This document shows positions 1-11,100 of a DNA stretch of 64,000 nucleotides, piece by piece. Origin of the DNA: Theileria orientalis strain Shintoku. Lineage: Eukaryota; Apicomplexa; Aconoidasida; Piroplasmida; Theileriidae. Below the pieces are notes generated by a model, which was given only the letters and a program-made list of their open reading frames with translations, had not been told where the DNA came from and made no database searches. Every line of letters begins with the position of its first letter. The first letter of the stretch is position 1. The stretch spans positions 930,001-994,000 of the forward strand of contig NC_025263.1 in the NCBI RefSeq assembly GCF_000740895.1, given 5' to 3'. Position numbers and translations under genes: made by a program.

Positions 1-768
1 CACTCTTTTACTAAATGATTGATCTGGGAACTAAAGGCTATACTCTAGTTGACCTGAATGGAATCTTATTGCCACTGTGAAAATACAAGATACAATAATA
101 TGATAATATCGGGCAAGTGACAAATAATACACTTAAAGCAGCTGATAATAAAATTTTATATCAATAAAGAGTATTAAATCAATATAATAAAAATCATATA
201 TAATTGGATAATCAGCCCCATGGAAAATGAGATAGGATTTAAAAACAAATAGTAGTAATAGTTATAGAAAACTTATTAAAGCAACACAAATTAGCAAGTG
301 ACTAAAACAATATGCTGGTTCTGAATCGATCATATAGATGAATTGAAGAGTGTGTCGAACCAAAACAACTAATTTATTAGAAAACTGCTTCTACTATGAA
401 TTAAAATATCATTAAATATCTTTCAATATATTGATATAAATTCGATATAATATAGATTCCATAACCGTATTTATGATATGTGATTTTTATTTTATACATT
501 TCCTCTATGTGTGCTCTTATTTATACGATTTACAATATTAATGATTTAAAATACAATTATTTTCCTAAAATGATGGCTTCTTGCTTTTGTGTATACTCCC
601 CGTTGTGTGTTATGTGCCATGTTCAGTTTGTGTGGCTGTACTGAACTTTTTTAAATATTCATAATATACTTAACCTTCCGTAAGATCTTACCACTTAATT
701 GTAAAGTTACTTATACTATTAGATCATCTGTCCCACTGTTTCTATAAAAACCAGCATCCCTGTTAATA
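1..768. other. AT-rich region with no recognisable gene
   Basis: This stretch is strongly AT-rich with frequent stops in all frames and no ORF showing coding character. It most likely holds the upstream region of the elongation factor gene that follows, and possibly the flank of a gene lying before the window. I see no tRNA-like or other structured RNA signal. Confidence 0.6.
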
Positions 769-1925
769 ATGGTACGTCTGAGATAAATAATCGTTTTCAG
801 AAAGTTGTTGGCGTCGATGTCGATGACTATGGAACGAAGTGCGTTCTCGTTACCGCAGCGTGGTCAGACCTGAAGTTCGACTTCGAAGCCTCGAAAGGAG
901 TCTGCTGTTCCTCGACCTGCGAAAAGGACGCGTTCTCAGAGCTCAAACACGCAGTGACGCTCGTTCAGGATAACGATCTGGGCACGTTCTGCGGACACGT
1001 CTCAGTGTGCAGGCACCTGATGGACCTCGTGTGCAGAGGCACGGACGACAAGGCGGTCTTCGTGAAGGGCGACACGAGCAGCTGGCTCGAGTTCTTCTAC
1101 CTGAGGCTCGAGATGGAGTCGAAGCTGGACACAAAGTCAGTCGTCACGAAGGGCGACAACTCGGACCTCTCGAAGGTCGTCCACGCAATGAACAAGTACC
1201 TGGCGACGGCGACATTCCTCGTCTGCGAGAAGCTGGGCCCGGCAGACCTGGTGTTCGCAGTGACGCTGGAGCACCTGATGCACCACAAGAGGCTCGACGC
1301 AGCGTACCTGGAGGCGGAGCTGCTGCACGTGGCGAGGTTCCTGAGGACGGTCAAGGCGAGCGACAAGTACCAGAAGTTCCTGGAGATGGTGGAGCGGTTC
1401 AGAGGCGCGGACGCGAAGGCGGAGCCGGCGAAGAAGGTGAAGAACCCACTCGACCTGCTGCCGCCGTCGAGCTTTAGCCTCGACCAGTGGAAGAAGACGT
1501 ACAGCAACTGCAAGGGCGACCTCTACACGGGAGTGATGCCGTGGTTCTGGAGCAACTTCGACCCCGAGGGCTACAGCCTCTACCTCATGGTCTACAACAA
1601 GCTCGAGGACGAGTGCAAGTCGGAGGTCTTCACCTCGAACATGCTGAGCGGTTTCCTGCAGAGGTTCGAAAACGACCTCAGGCACTACTCGTTCGCAGTG
1701 CTGAACGTGCTCGGAGCGCACGGCAACTTCGACATCAAGGGCGTCTGGCTCGTCAGGGGCCCCGAGCTTCCGCCGCTCGTCACGGAGCACCCGTCCTACG
1801 AGTTCCACACCTTCACGAAGCTCGACCCGGGCAACGCGGCCCACAGGAAGGTGGTCGACGACTTCTTCTGTGCCTGCGACGACATCGAGGGCGTGCCAAT
1901 TGCTGATTGTAAGGTCTGGAAGTAA
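769..1925 (+). CDS. Translation elongation factor 1-gamma (eEF1B-gamma)
   Basis: Subunit of the eEF1B complex that recycles GDP on eEF1A during cytosolic translation. The model joins an ATG at 769-771 to 801-1925 through a 29-nt intron (772-800), giving about 375 residues. The N-terminal half looks like the GST-type domain of the family. The C-terminal 160 residues are the diagnostic EF1G domain, starting near NPLDLLPPSSFSLDQWKK, with GVMPWFWSNFDPEGYSLY, NMLSGFLQRFE, FAVLNVLG and ending DIEGVPIADCKVWK. The linker between the domains is a short Lys/Ala stretch, shorter than in animals. The start is inferred: the second exon is open well upstream of its first internal ATG, and the only fitting start is the ATG directly abutting the donor, so the first coding exon is a single codon. 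The long antisense ORFs over this gene are by-products of its G/C-ending codons. Confidence 0.88.
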
Positions 1926-2033
1926 ATGGTGCGTGAATCTGTACATGCGTGCTCGTTTCTTCCCCTTCAAGAGACTGTTATGCTTTAAGAGCACATTAAT
2001 CTTATATTAAGCGACGCAGAGTTGTATTTATCT

Positions 2034-2998
2034 TTACTGAGACTGTTCTTTATCCTTTATGACGATCGGCCTTACGCTTGAGCCTTCAGAGTCGTCAGGA
2101 GGCCTCTCTGCGCCGTCCCTAGGGGCGGTGGCTGTCGACGTCAGATACTTCTCAATAGTGTTGTTGTGGATCTTCTTGTCTGTCAGAGAGTGATTCCTGT
2201 TTATGTGACTTACTTCTGGTCTCTCGCTTCCTGGTGGTTATGCTTGAGTTGCCGGCAATCTTAATAAATTCGCCGTCGCAGCTGCTACGATGGCGCTCCC
2301 CTGAACGTGGATGTGTGCGCTTATCCAGGCAATCGCTGCCTAACGACTTACACCAAAAGTCCCGTGGCCCAGGAGCGAGGTCTCTCGACCTCTTGATGTA
2401 GCCGAAATAGGGCGGCCTCAGCCTACAGGGGCCCTAAAAGACTGTCATCACTGCCGTTTCTTACGTTGCAACGCCAAATGTGCTTCCTCAGGTAGTCGAC
2501 CTCGTCGTGAAACTCGTGGAACACGGTCACATTCAGTCCGGTAATCTGATTTATGCGATTCATGTGCCATATGAACTCCTGCAGCATTGGTGACTTCCGT
2601 TCCCTTACCTTTCCGTGTCCTCTGTTGAAGCTGAGGCTGTTAAGAAACAGGTATGCGTGGATCATCTCGTGAAGCAGTGTTTCCTGAAGCCCATAAAAGC
2701 GTCAATAAACACACCTTGCACTCTCTCGTCGTGCGGTACTTTAGTATGGACTCACTGATCTTTATTTCGCAGTAGCCCTCTCTCTGTAAAATTGGATATT
2801 CACTGGGTTTGTGGGTTGTACCTTGTATACACACACTCCCGCCGACAAGGTTAGTCTTTTGCTCCAAGAAACCGTGACTCTGTCTAGGAATCCATCGAAG
2901 CACAAGTTATTGTAATATAAAAATGATTCGTGGAGGTCGAATTCTTCGAATTCATCTTCTAAATTAAGTGAATCCACATCGACGGGATCCTCACTCAT
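2034..2998 (-). CDS. SprT-like metalloprotease (Spartan/SPRTN family)
   Basis: Predicted nuclear zinc protease that cleaves proteins crosslinked to DNA. Six exons (2998-2822, 2783-2715, 2683-2465, 2433-2352, 2300-2214, 2179-2034) give 259 residues with the frame kept throughout. Introns are 31-51 nt. Motifs in family order are FLYYNNLCFDGFL, WSKRLTLSAGVC, the catalytic HEMIH (2657-2671) within ETLLHEMIHAYLF, a third-ligand candidate in NRGHGK, HRINxxTG-like and FHDEVDYLRKHIWRCN, then GPCRLRPPYFGY and the zinc-finger-like FWWERHRSSCDGEFIKI. The fourth and fifth introns were chosen because they restore this last motif and open the tail. The tail is short and acidic, with NNTIEKYL, a weak resemblance to a PCNA-binding box, and no UBZ finger. 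It converges on the elongation factor gene with a gap of about 110 bp. Confidence 0.88.
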
Positions 2999-3269
2999 AA
3001 ATATCTATTGCATATTGAATTATGTTAAAATAAGTCTACTTTTACATTCACAAGTTCCTTTTATAAAGATAGTCATGGATTCATACAAATGATAAATATT
3101 CATACAGCTTTAACACAGGTGGTACCACAGCCACCTCATTACAAAGGTAGTATCTGTGCGTATGCTATCTTAAGTGTATTAGAATACTTCTTATTTTAAA
3201 ACATTAAACAAGACTTGTTAAAACGTTCTACTTGAGGGTCACCTGAAAATCAATTGAGTCTTACTGGTA

Positions 3270-5224
3270 CTATACTGTGTGTACGAACGGGAGTGGCAAG
3301 GTTACATTTTCCTCCTCAATCCTTATCTTGATTCCAAAGGTGCTATCTGAACCCATCAACACTCCGTTAAACTCAGTTCTTTCTTCGTTGTTCATCGTTA
3401 TTGTCACCTTCTTCCCCTTGTTTTCGTTCCACTCTCTTCTCGAGTGCAGCACACTGCTGCCTTCAGGGTGTGTACACAGCACTATTAGGTGGTTATTCAT
3501 CACGTTAGTGTGTTCCTCCTTATCCAACACCTCCAGCCTCTTCTCTGCATATCATTTTAATCACATTAACTCTTTTAACACACCTAGTTTCATCAGCATC
3601 AACTTCAGCTCCTCCATTGTTATGTGTCCGCACTCGTTCCTCGTCCTCTCCACTATTACTTTCACCAATCCTGGCAGCCACGTAATATCGTACACTCCCA
3701 TTCCCGTGTTAAACCTTATATCTTTTGGCGGCCATCCGTATGTTACACAGTCCCTGCAGTAAATTTACACACACTTTAATTCATGACAATTAACTTACTC
3801 TATTGCTTCGTTTGCTCTTAGTCTCCATCCACATTCTAACGGGTCATCCCACTATTAAATAATAAATGTAATGTTTACTAGTTACTTTATCTATGTTAGT
3901 CTTTAAACGTTATATATAGCCTTATATCTATACAACTAATCTACTATTTTTGTTTTATGAGTCTAAGCTTACATTTTTTAGATCCTCTTTCACTGGGCTA
4001 TCCTTTGGTGTGTATGTATAATCCGACTCCATTAAGTCAAATTCCAGTGGATTTTTCTTATACTATACTCAATTTATTATTATTCATTCACTTACATTTT
4101 TGTTCTCTAATGCTCTGCGATAGTTTAATATCATTAGAAACCTTTCATTATCGTCACTGAATTCAATTATTTCCATATCGTTCTCACCTAACGGGGTATC
4201 TGTTTTCGTAATATGCTTCTCTCATATCCAATGGCAGTGCAGCAAACTCTTTATATGTCAATGCCCATTCTATATATAACAGTATTGTCACTGTTGTTAT
4301 TTTTGACAATATTCTCATTTATTTGTATATGTGTGTGTACGTACCTTTATTCCTACTTCTATCTAACCACCTCATTTGTTCTTCTCTCGCTTCCGCTATC
4401 GTCTATATGATTTTGTTTAAATTTAATATTACTTTTATATCGTTTCGAATTAGAGGTTTAGGTTGAAGGACCTTATGCAGACCAACATTTTGATTAAGTT
4501 CATAAAACATCGATGTGTTCACATTCATATTTTTGGATTCAAGCTCTTCATACGATGGCCATGGTCCTAATCCCTGGTTAATTGCATCATATTCTGCCAA
4601 ATCAGTCTAAGAATTATTATAATACTAATACACACCTTCACGTTTTCTTTATGCGACTTGCCTTCCGATAATATATACTCATTATAATTCGATCCAATCG
4701 CTTTATTTAACTCTACAATGTTCTATTGAACTATTATTAATACCATTAAGTGGATTTTTGTCTTGATATTTAACTTTGATTTTTTTCCTAAAAATGTTTA
4801 TAAATATTAATGTTTCAAACCTTCTTATTTTTGCGTTGTTCATATATTCCTCTTGAATTTCTGACGAATTCTGATTTTTATCATTTCCTTCTTTTATTTC
4901 ATTATTCTTTAACTTTGATGTGTCAAAAAATAAATTTCGAGGTGCGTCATAATACGGGTATCTAAAGGAACCGGTTGACCAGTTTTAGTTTAAATTAAAC
5001 ACTTACGGTGGATATTTTGGCTTTCCGAACTTATAAGGTAAGGAATCCACGTATGGGCTCTTTAGAAGGTCCTGGAATAACACAAACTTGGACCTAGATG
5101 TAGGTTTTAACCTTTTAAAAGCAGAATATAAGAAATTATATTTATGCTTATGTGATATACAGTTTATGTGTAACACATCTGCCAAAATTAAAATACTTAT
5201 AACCAAGCATGGAATCTTATACAT
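3270..5224 (-). CDS. RimP-like (DUF150) protein with N-terminal leader, probably apicoplast
   Basis: The family in bacteria and plastids matures the 30S ribosomal subunit. About a dozen small exons encode roughly 470 residues. The start at 5224 gives a hydrophobic signal-like segment (MYKIPCLVISILILADV) followed by a basic stretch, as expected for a bipartite apicoplast leader. The middle is charged and unrecognised. The last 170 residues follow RimP: a GVYDITWL...VKVIVER strand, then CGHITMEEL and LEKRLEVLDKEE (compare the GVTLDDC...LSxLLD region), then NNHLIVLCTHPEGSSVL in the place of the YxLEVSSPG strand, WNENKGKKVTI, FNGVLMGSD and VTLPLPFVHTV. The acceptors near 4960, 4788 and 4711 and the joint around 4730-4775 are the least certain parts. 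The domain call rests on pattern only. Alternative: an unrelated plastid protein with a similar fold. Confidence 0.6.
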
Positions 5225-5399
5225 AATAAGTCTAAAATAAACAATGATCAGGATTCCACAAAATATGTCAAAAATTGTATATTAAAAATTATAATACATA
5301 TTTTACATGTTTTAAACACTATATGTGTTTATAAATCATATTAAACATGGTTATACACACAAAAGACGATCATGGGGAATGTGTATTGATTTATAGTTT

Positions 5400-6625
5400 T
5401 TATAATAATGTTAGATTATCAAAATCCTTTGTGTCGCTGCTTAACCATTTTGACGGCACGTAGTACGGAAGAAGCCAGTCTTCGTCAGTCGATTCTCTAG
5501 TTGTGTAGGAATTTTTGGCGATTTTGCAAATGTCGTACCTCAGCTCATCGTACGTTTTGTATACCGAATCAGATTTTTCCAGGCCATAGCAAATGGCCTT
5601 AGTGCTCTTGTTCCTTTGTACATAAACCAACTTAAAGTACTTTGAAGGGGAATCTTCCACGAAGGTTGAAGTGTAAATTACTTTGGCAATTATGCAGATG
5701 TGGTCCCGGAACTTGACGCTGTCACTAAAAACACGTCATTGAATTACAACTTACTCGGGTTCAATAAGGATGAGTAGCGAAGGCTCCTTATGCTGGTCGC
5801 TTAAACTCTTCATTGCCCTGCTGATCGAGTCAAACATATCCACGACGCCCTGTGGAATTCTGGGATCCTGACTCCAGTTTGACAAACTTGAGCTGAGTGT
5901 TAACCTAAATTCCAATTTAAAAGGCAACTCAAATACCTGCAACTAAGATAGTCGAGGAAGCACTTGCCAAGAGCAAGTGTTATGACGTTTTCCTCTAGTT
6001 TTGAATGATGGACTCCCTTGGGGAAAAGAATATCTAAGTTGTTGGACCCATCCGTGTTGAAGTAATGGAGCGACTTTGTAGAAAGAAATTCAACATTTGA
6101 CTCGAAGGCCTGTTCAACGGTATAGGTGTTGTTGAACCTGTGTTTAACAGCCTCTTCAAACGCTATAGTGCTGAACTCGACTCCGAAGTAAAAAAAATCA
6201 GTAAAGTAGGTTTTAAGGTCCCAGATCAGAGGGAACTTGCCGTGGCCGATTTCTAAAATCTTCTCGAACGGAAGGGAGTACCCATTCTTTCTCTTTCTCC
6301 TCAGCTTACTCAGGGCCAAAATAATTATCTTGACAGTTTCCACAGTATCGAATCCAGAAAAGGGATAGTCCGAGTCTTTGTCCTTGCTGTAGAAAAAATC
6401 CCAGGTGAATTTCTCGTCCTCGATTTTGATCTGCTTTATGTCACCTATAAAGGGGTTGAATTCTGATTCATTCCAGTTATATTCCTCCCCAGCATATCTA
6501 GTCGACTTGATTTTCTTTCTCAAGGAAACTCTTTTGGCTTTCTAAGTTTATTTTGATTAAATTGTTGATTGACTTACGTTTTCCAGGTATGGTTCAGAAT
6601 TTTTGATAACCTTGGTGTTATTCAT
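5400..6625 (-). CDS. Class I SAM-dependent methyltransferase-like protein
   Basis: Four exons (6625-6578, 6541-5937, 5904-5755, 5724-5400) give 375 residues with exact frame. The protein has no leader and starts MNNTKVIKNSEPYLEN followed by a basic segment. A plausible SAM-binding motif I is ILEIGHGKFPL, followed after about 15 residues by YFGVEFSTIAFEEAV, which fits the motif II acidic position of class I methyltransferases. Later parts include NNLDILFPKGVHH and a region ending near SLLILIEPE that could be the post-IV strand. The overall look recalls the METTL10/12/13-type protein lysine methyltransferases, but I cannot assign a substrate. The C-terminal third (after PDDSVKFRDHIC) is not recognisable. 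It is transcribed in the same direction as the RimP-like gene, about 175 bp away. Confidence 0.6.
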
Positions 6626-6857
6626 GGTTTAAACATTAAATCATAGATAAAACAAAAATTTTGGGTTATTTTAGGCTAATCGGAATAAAATTATACGATA
6701 ATTTGTGAGATAGTGTCATACATCATAAATCACAAACATAACAACTTTAACACAAGTTTTGTTACGTTTCAACAAGAAAAATAAAAAAACACAAAAGAAA
6801 AAACAAGGTAAATAAAAGTATGGAAATAAAATTAAAATGTGTAAATGGAAATATAAA

Positions 6858-7496
6858 TTAGGCCCCCAAGTTGTCGCGATGTTGTGACTTCATGATTTTG
6901 TTGAGCAAATTATCCCTAAGTTGGACATCATCCAAATCTAAAGCAATTTCAGGTTAATCAACATACTATTTAATACCTTTTCCAGCCACTCCGTCTGATT
7001 CCAGACTTTTAGATATGTCGTTCATGTCCTGCGACGTAGACTCAACGCCCTCTTTATAGTTTTCTCCTGAACTGTCCAGAGAAACTTCCTAAACCACATT
7101 CATTTTTTATTTTTATCAACACCGTACCTTTACTTCGACTTCTGGCTGTTCATCCTCTTCGTTCTGGAATAATTTAGCCTTAGTCAAAGGATCTATAACA
7201 TATTAATATTTAGAAACATAAATACCTTCTATTGCTCCATTTTTAATGGATTCATTTATCTCCTCTAGTTTCTTCTCAGATTCTACTTCATCTGAAGATA
7301 AATCTGGTATTTTATGGAACAAATTATCTTCAATGGTGGGTAGGGTGTACACATTTTCTAGCTTATAGGTCAACGATGATGGAAAATTTAGAGTATCATC
7401 ATTGTTAACAGGTTTACCAACAAGAGGATTGGTATGTGAACTACTATTGAAAGTTAAAACATCAGACAAACAAAGAATAAACGAAAATATATTCAT
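6858..7496 (-). CDS. Small secreted protein of unknown function
   Basis: Four exons (7496-7226, 7192-7128, 7088-6977, 6937-6858) separated by 33-39 nt introns encode 175 residues. The N-terminus MNIFSFILCLSDVLTFNSSS is a good signal peptide and there is no second membrane segment. The mature part is acidic and hydrophilic, with repeated Glu/Asp and Ser, no cysteine pairs and no known domain. It could be secreted to the host cell or the parasite surface, or retained in an organelle. The sequence does not decide this. I do not recognise a family. Confidence 0.65.
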
Positions 7497-7737
7497 GATT
7501 CTAAATCGTACACATTTAAATTAAACAAAATCAATAGATCATATATAAAATATTAAATTGTTTTGTATTGTTTTTATAGGATTGAAACTATAAAATAAGC
7601 AACATCTTTGTAGTTATTGTGAAATATAGTGTATGTGGCTATATGTTCTATGTTTACACCAAATTTATAACCAAATACTCAAGCCGATTGCTTTTCGAAT
7701 AACCATTTATGTAACCAATTTTTAAACTTTCATATTT

Positions 7738-7741
<4 letters not shown>

Positions 7742-7773
<32 letters not shown>

Positions 7774-7813
7774 TGATTACAAGTCAGATGCACTACCACT
7801 ATGCTAAAGTGGC
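7742..7813 (-). tRNA. tRNA-Thr (anticodon UGU)
   Basis: The reverse strand folds as a complete cloverleaf. The acceptor arm pairs GCCACTT with AGGTGGC, the D arm contains TAGCATAGTGG (an A-box match), the anticodon stem TCTGA/TCAGA encloses loop CTTGTAA with anticodon TGT, and the T arm is GGGGG-TTCGATC-CCCCC (a B-box match). There is no intron. No CCA is encoded, as usual in eukaryotes. It lies alone between the secreted-protein gene and PWP2. Confidence 0.95.
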
Positions 7814-8126
7814 CATGGACGATGGGACCAATTTTACTATTATAAGATTTCCATTATAATGTTTTCAAATCATAATTTAAACAACCGCAAACACATTAAC
7901 TTAAATTAATGTATTATGATAATATAGTCTGTGATTATTAATGTTGACTGGGGAAAAATTATTATAATTATGGCAATACTAAATATGAATAACCTTCCCT
8001 GCTTCTACAACAATAACGTTATGTTTTTAATCACAAAATTTAATTATTTAATGTAAAATGTTGTAACATATGTTCTCATCTATTATGTAAAATAGAATCA
8101 TTCATTTTTAAAATTTATTGATTAAA
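7814..8126. other. AT-rich spacer between tRNA and PWP2
   Basis: AT-rich sequence without coding character. It should contain the PWP2 promoter on the plus strand. No distinct motif stands out. Confidence 0.5.
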
Positions 8127-11100
8127 ATGGCAACTTATTACCTAGCAAATATTTGCGGATCGCAATATTCAGGAGGAAGGATATCATTTAACCCAAATGG
8201 TGTGTTATTTTTATAAAATAATTAACGATTGATACTAAATTGTGTTTAGGTACTTCAGTTTTAGCTCCAGTTGGAAATCGCATAAACATTTATGACCTAC
8301 AAACAAACAAAAGTTCTACGCTTTGTTCTGAAGCTAGAAGCAATGTTGTGTTGATATCATGCCACCCTTCCATCCCGCTCTCAATTATAATCGATGAAAA
8401 TGGCAAGATGACTGATTTAATTAATTTAATTCAGGATATGGATACGTGTTGAATGTGTTGAGAGATAAAATACTGCACAGACTGCAGTTTAAATCGTCCA
8501 GTACACTTTCTACCTCAGAAAGCAAAGCATACGACGCTCTACAGTAAGTTCTCGGGAAAATGAAATAAAATTCAGTTCGCAAAAAAAGACATTAATACAC
8601 GCAGCCTTCAGCCCAGATGGGAAGTACTTTGCAGTTTCAGTGGAAAAGAAGGTTCTGGTAATGTGATGATTGAATGACTGGAATTTAGGTGTGGCTGTCG
8701 CCGGATGAAAAGCTGAGTTGGAAGATGACGCTGCACCTGGAACTAACAGGGCACCTGGAAAACATAAATAGCGTAAATTGGTCAAGCGACTCAAAGTACA
8801 TATGCACGAGCTCGAGAGACATGACAGTTAGACTTTGGTGCGTAGAGCCGGACGAGGAATTTGTACCAGTAGCGTTCGTAGACCATAGAAGATCAGTGAG
8901 AGCAGCATTTTTTTCAAAGGACATGAAGAGAATATGCAGTGTGTCGAAGGAAGGAGTAATAATACTTTGGAAAAAAACGGATTCCGCAGAAGGTGAGACA
9001 GTGGAAAGTGTATTAGACAACGTTGTTAGAAATGACATTGCTCACTAATAGCCAGCTAATAGGTAATTTATTGATCTTTAGGTGATAATTCAGCTAAATT
9101 GGTTGGATCAAGGAGTAAGAGTAACGTTTTAAGGAAGTTCACAAAAAAAGGTAAGTAAATAGTTTGATTGATGGTTTAGATAAAGTAAATGTGTGGACAA
9201 GGGAAGCCAAGGGATACTGTAATCAGCCAGCTAATGCAACGGTGAGAATATATAGAAAGTCAATGAAGACAATTAGGTGGCAGTGGTGGCATTCAACGAT
9301 GATACGGGGCTGCTGGTGGTGGGATTCACGGGAGGAATGTTTGGAATATACAACGTGCCGGAGCTGACGACAGTGCACACGCTTAAACTGGGAACGCAGA
9401 TACCGGTGATAGACTCAGTGGATGTAACGAAAGACGGCCAGTGGATAGCACTGGCGTGCTCGGAAACTGGCACGATAGTGGTCTGGGAGTGGAAGAGCGA
9501 AACGTTCGTGATGAAGCAGCAATCGCATTTCGGAGGAGTCAGGTGTTGCTCGTTCTCGTACGCGTCAAACCTGGAGAAACTGGGAAGTTTGGCGGATAAT
9601 AGAGGAGACTTCGACAGGACGCTGTCCAGCAGAAGCCTGGGCATGGGAACGAGGTTCCTGGTCGCAACGGGAGGCTTCGACGGGAAGGTGAAGCTGTGGG
9701 ACAACAACACGGGTCTGTGCTACGTGACGCTGACAGAGCACACGGCGTCAGTGGAGGCACTGGCGTTCACGCCACAGGTAAGCGAAACGTATTTTTTGTA
9801 CGGATTAGTGCGTATATAGATAAGTAGACTAGGAAATAAAGTGATAAGTACGCACGCCATGTTACAGCACAATAACAATAATGATGTATTACAACACAAT
9901 AACATTAATGATACAACACATTAACAATAATGACATGTTAACAATAATGATACAATACAACAATGACATGTTAACAATAATGTATTAGGGAAATGCTTTG
10001 ATAACGGCGTCAATGGATGGGACTGTTAGGTGCTTTGACCTGTTTAGATTCAGGAACTTTAGAGTCCTAACAGCAGGCAGAGTCCAGTACACGAGTGTGG
10101 CAGTCGACTCGACAGGAACGATAGTCGCAGCAGGAAGCAAGGGAGACACGAACTCAGTGTACATATGGCAGATACAGACAGGGAAGGTCTTGGACGAGTT
10201 GGTAGGGCACACGGCACCAGTGTCATCAGTGTCGTTCCACCCACACCCATCGTACAACGGATACCTGGTGTCAACCTCCTGGGATAACACGATCAAGGTA
10301 TGTGCAAGTGTTTAACAGCAAACAGTTGTTCGATACGAACATATGTTATTAAGCTGTAAATAGTGTATTATTATTAAGCTGTAAATAGTGTATTATTATT
10401 AAGTTGTAAATAGTGTAGTAGTGCATAAATATATGTATCTTATAAGTATATAAACGATATATATATATATATATGGTGCAGCAGTATGTAACCATATGTA
10501 ACGCGATACTATTTTAAATTGACAATACCGCAGATATGGAACGTGTTTGGAAGGAAAGATAAGGCGGGATCAGTTGAATCGGTGATCAACACATCGAGCG
10601 TAGTCAGTGCATCGTTTGACCCTAGGGGAAACTCGATACTGGCAGCGTCGGTGCTGAGCGGCCAGGTGTTATTCTGGGACTTGGATAACGTGGAGGTAAG
10701 CGCATGACGAATAGCACAATTGTGTAGCAAATCGGGTCAATAGATGGACTGAGGGACATACAATCGGGAAGACACTACACAGAAGCGTTTTCAGCAATCA
10801 ACATCAAGTCGGACCCGCACAACATCAACAGAAACAACTACTTCAACTCAGTGTCGTACTCAGCCTGCGGAAGAACGCTGGTGTGCACAGCCAAAAACTC
10901 AGCGCAAGTGTGCGTCTACAGCACGGAAAACTACCTGCTGGTGCACGTCTACAACCTCACGAAAAACAACTCGCTCTCAGGAATCAGCAGGTTCCTCAGC
11001 TCTAAGTATATGACGGAGTACGGGTACTCAGTACAGGAGCTGGACCTGTCGGACGAGGAGACGCACGAGGACTCGAAGAAGATATCGAGGATAAAGGCGC

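Noticed and set aside
1137..1994. Long antisense ORF (285 codons) over EF1-gamma
   Set aside because: It is rich in Val, Arg, His and Leu, as expected from reading G/C-ending codons backwards. The sense strand has a clear EF1-gamma protein.
3277..3762. 161-codon plus-strand ORF with hydrophobic Ser/Leu/Phe-rich product
   Set aside because: It is antisense to the RimP-like domain exons and has the typical Ser/Leu/Phe bias of a reversed charged coding strand.
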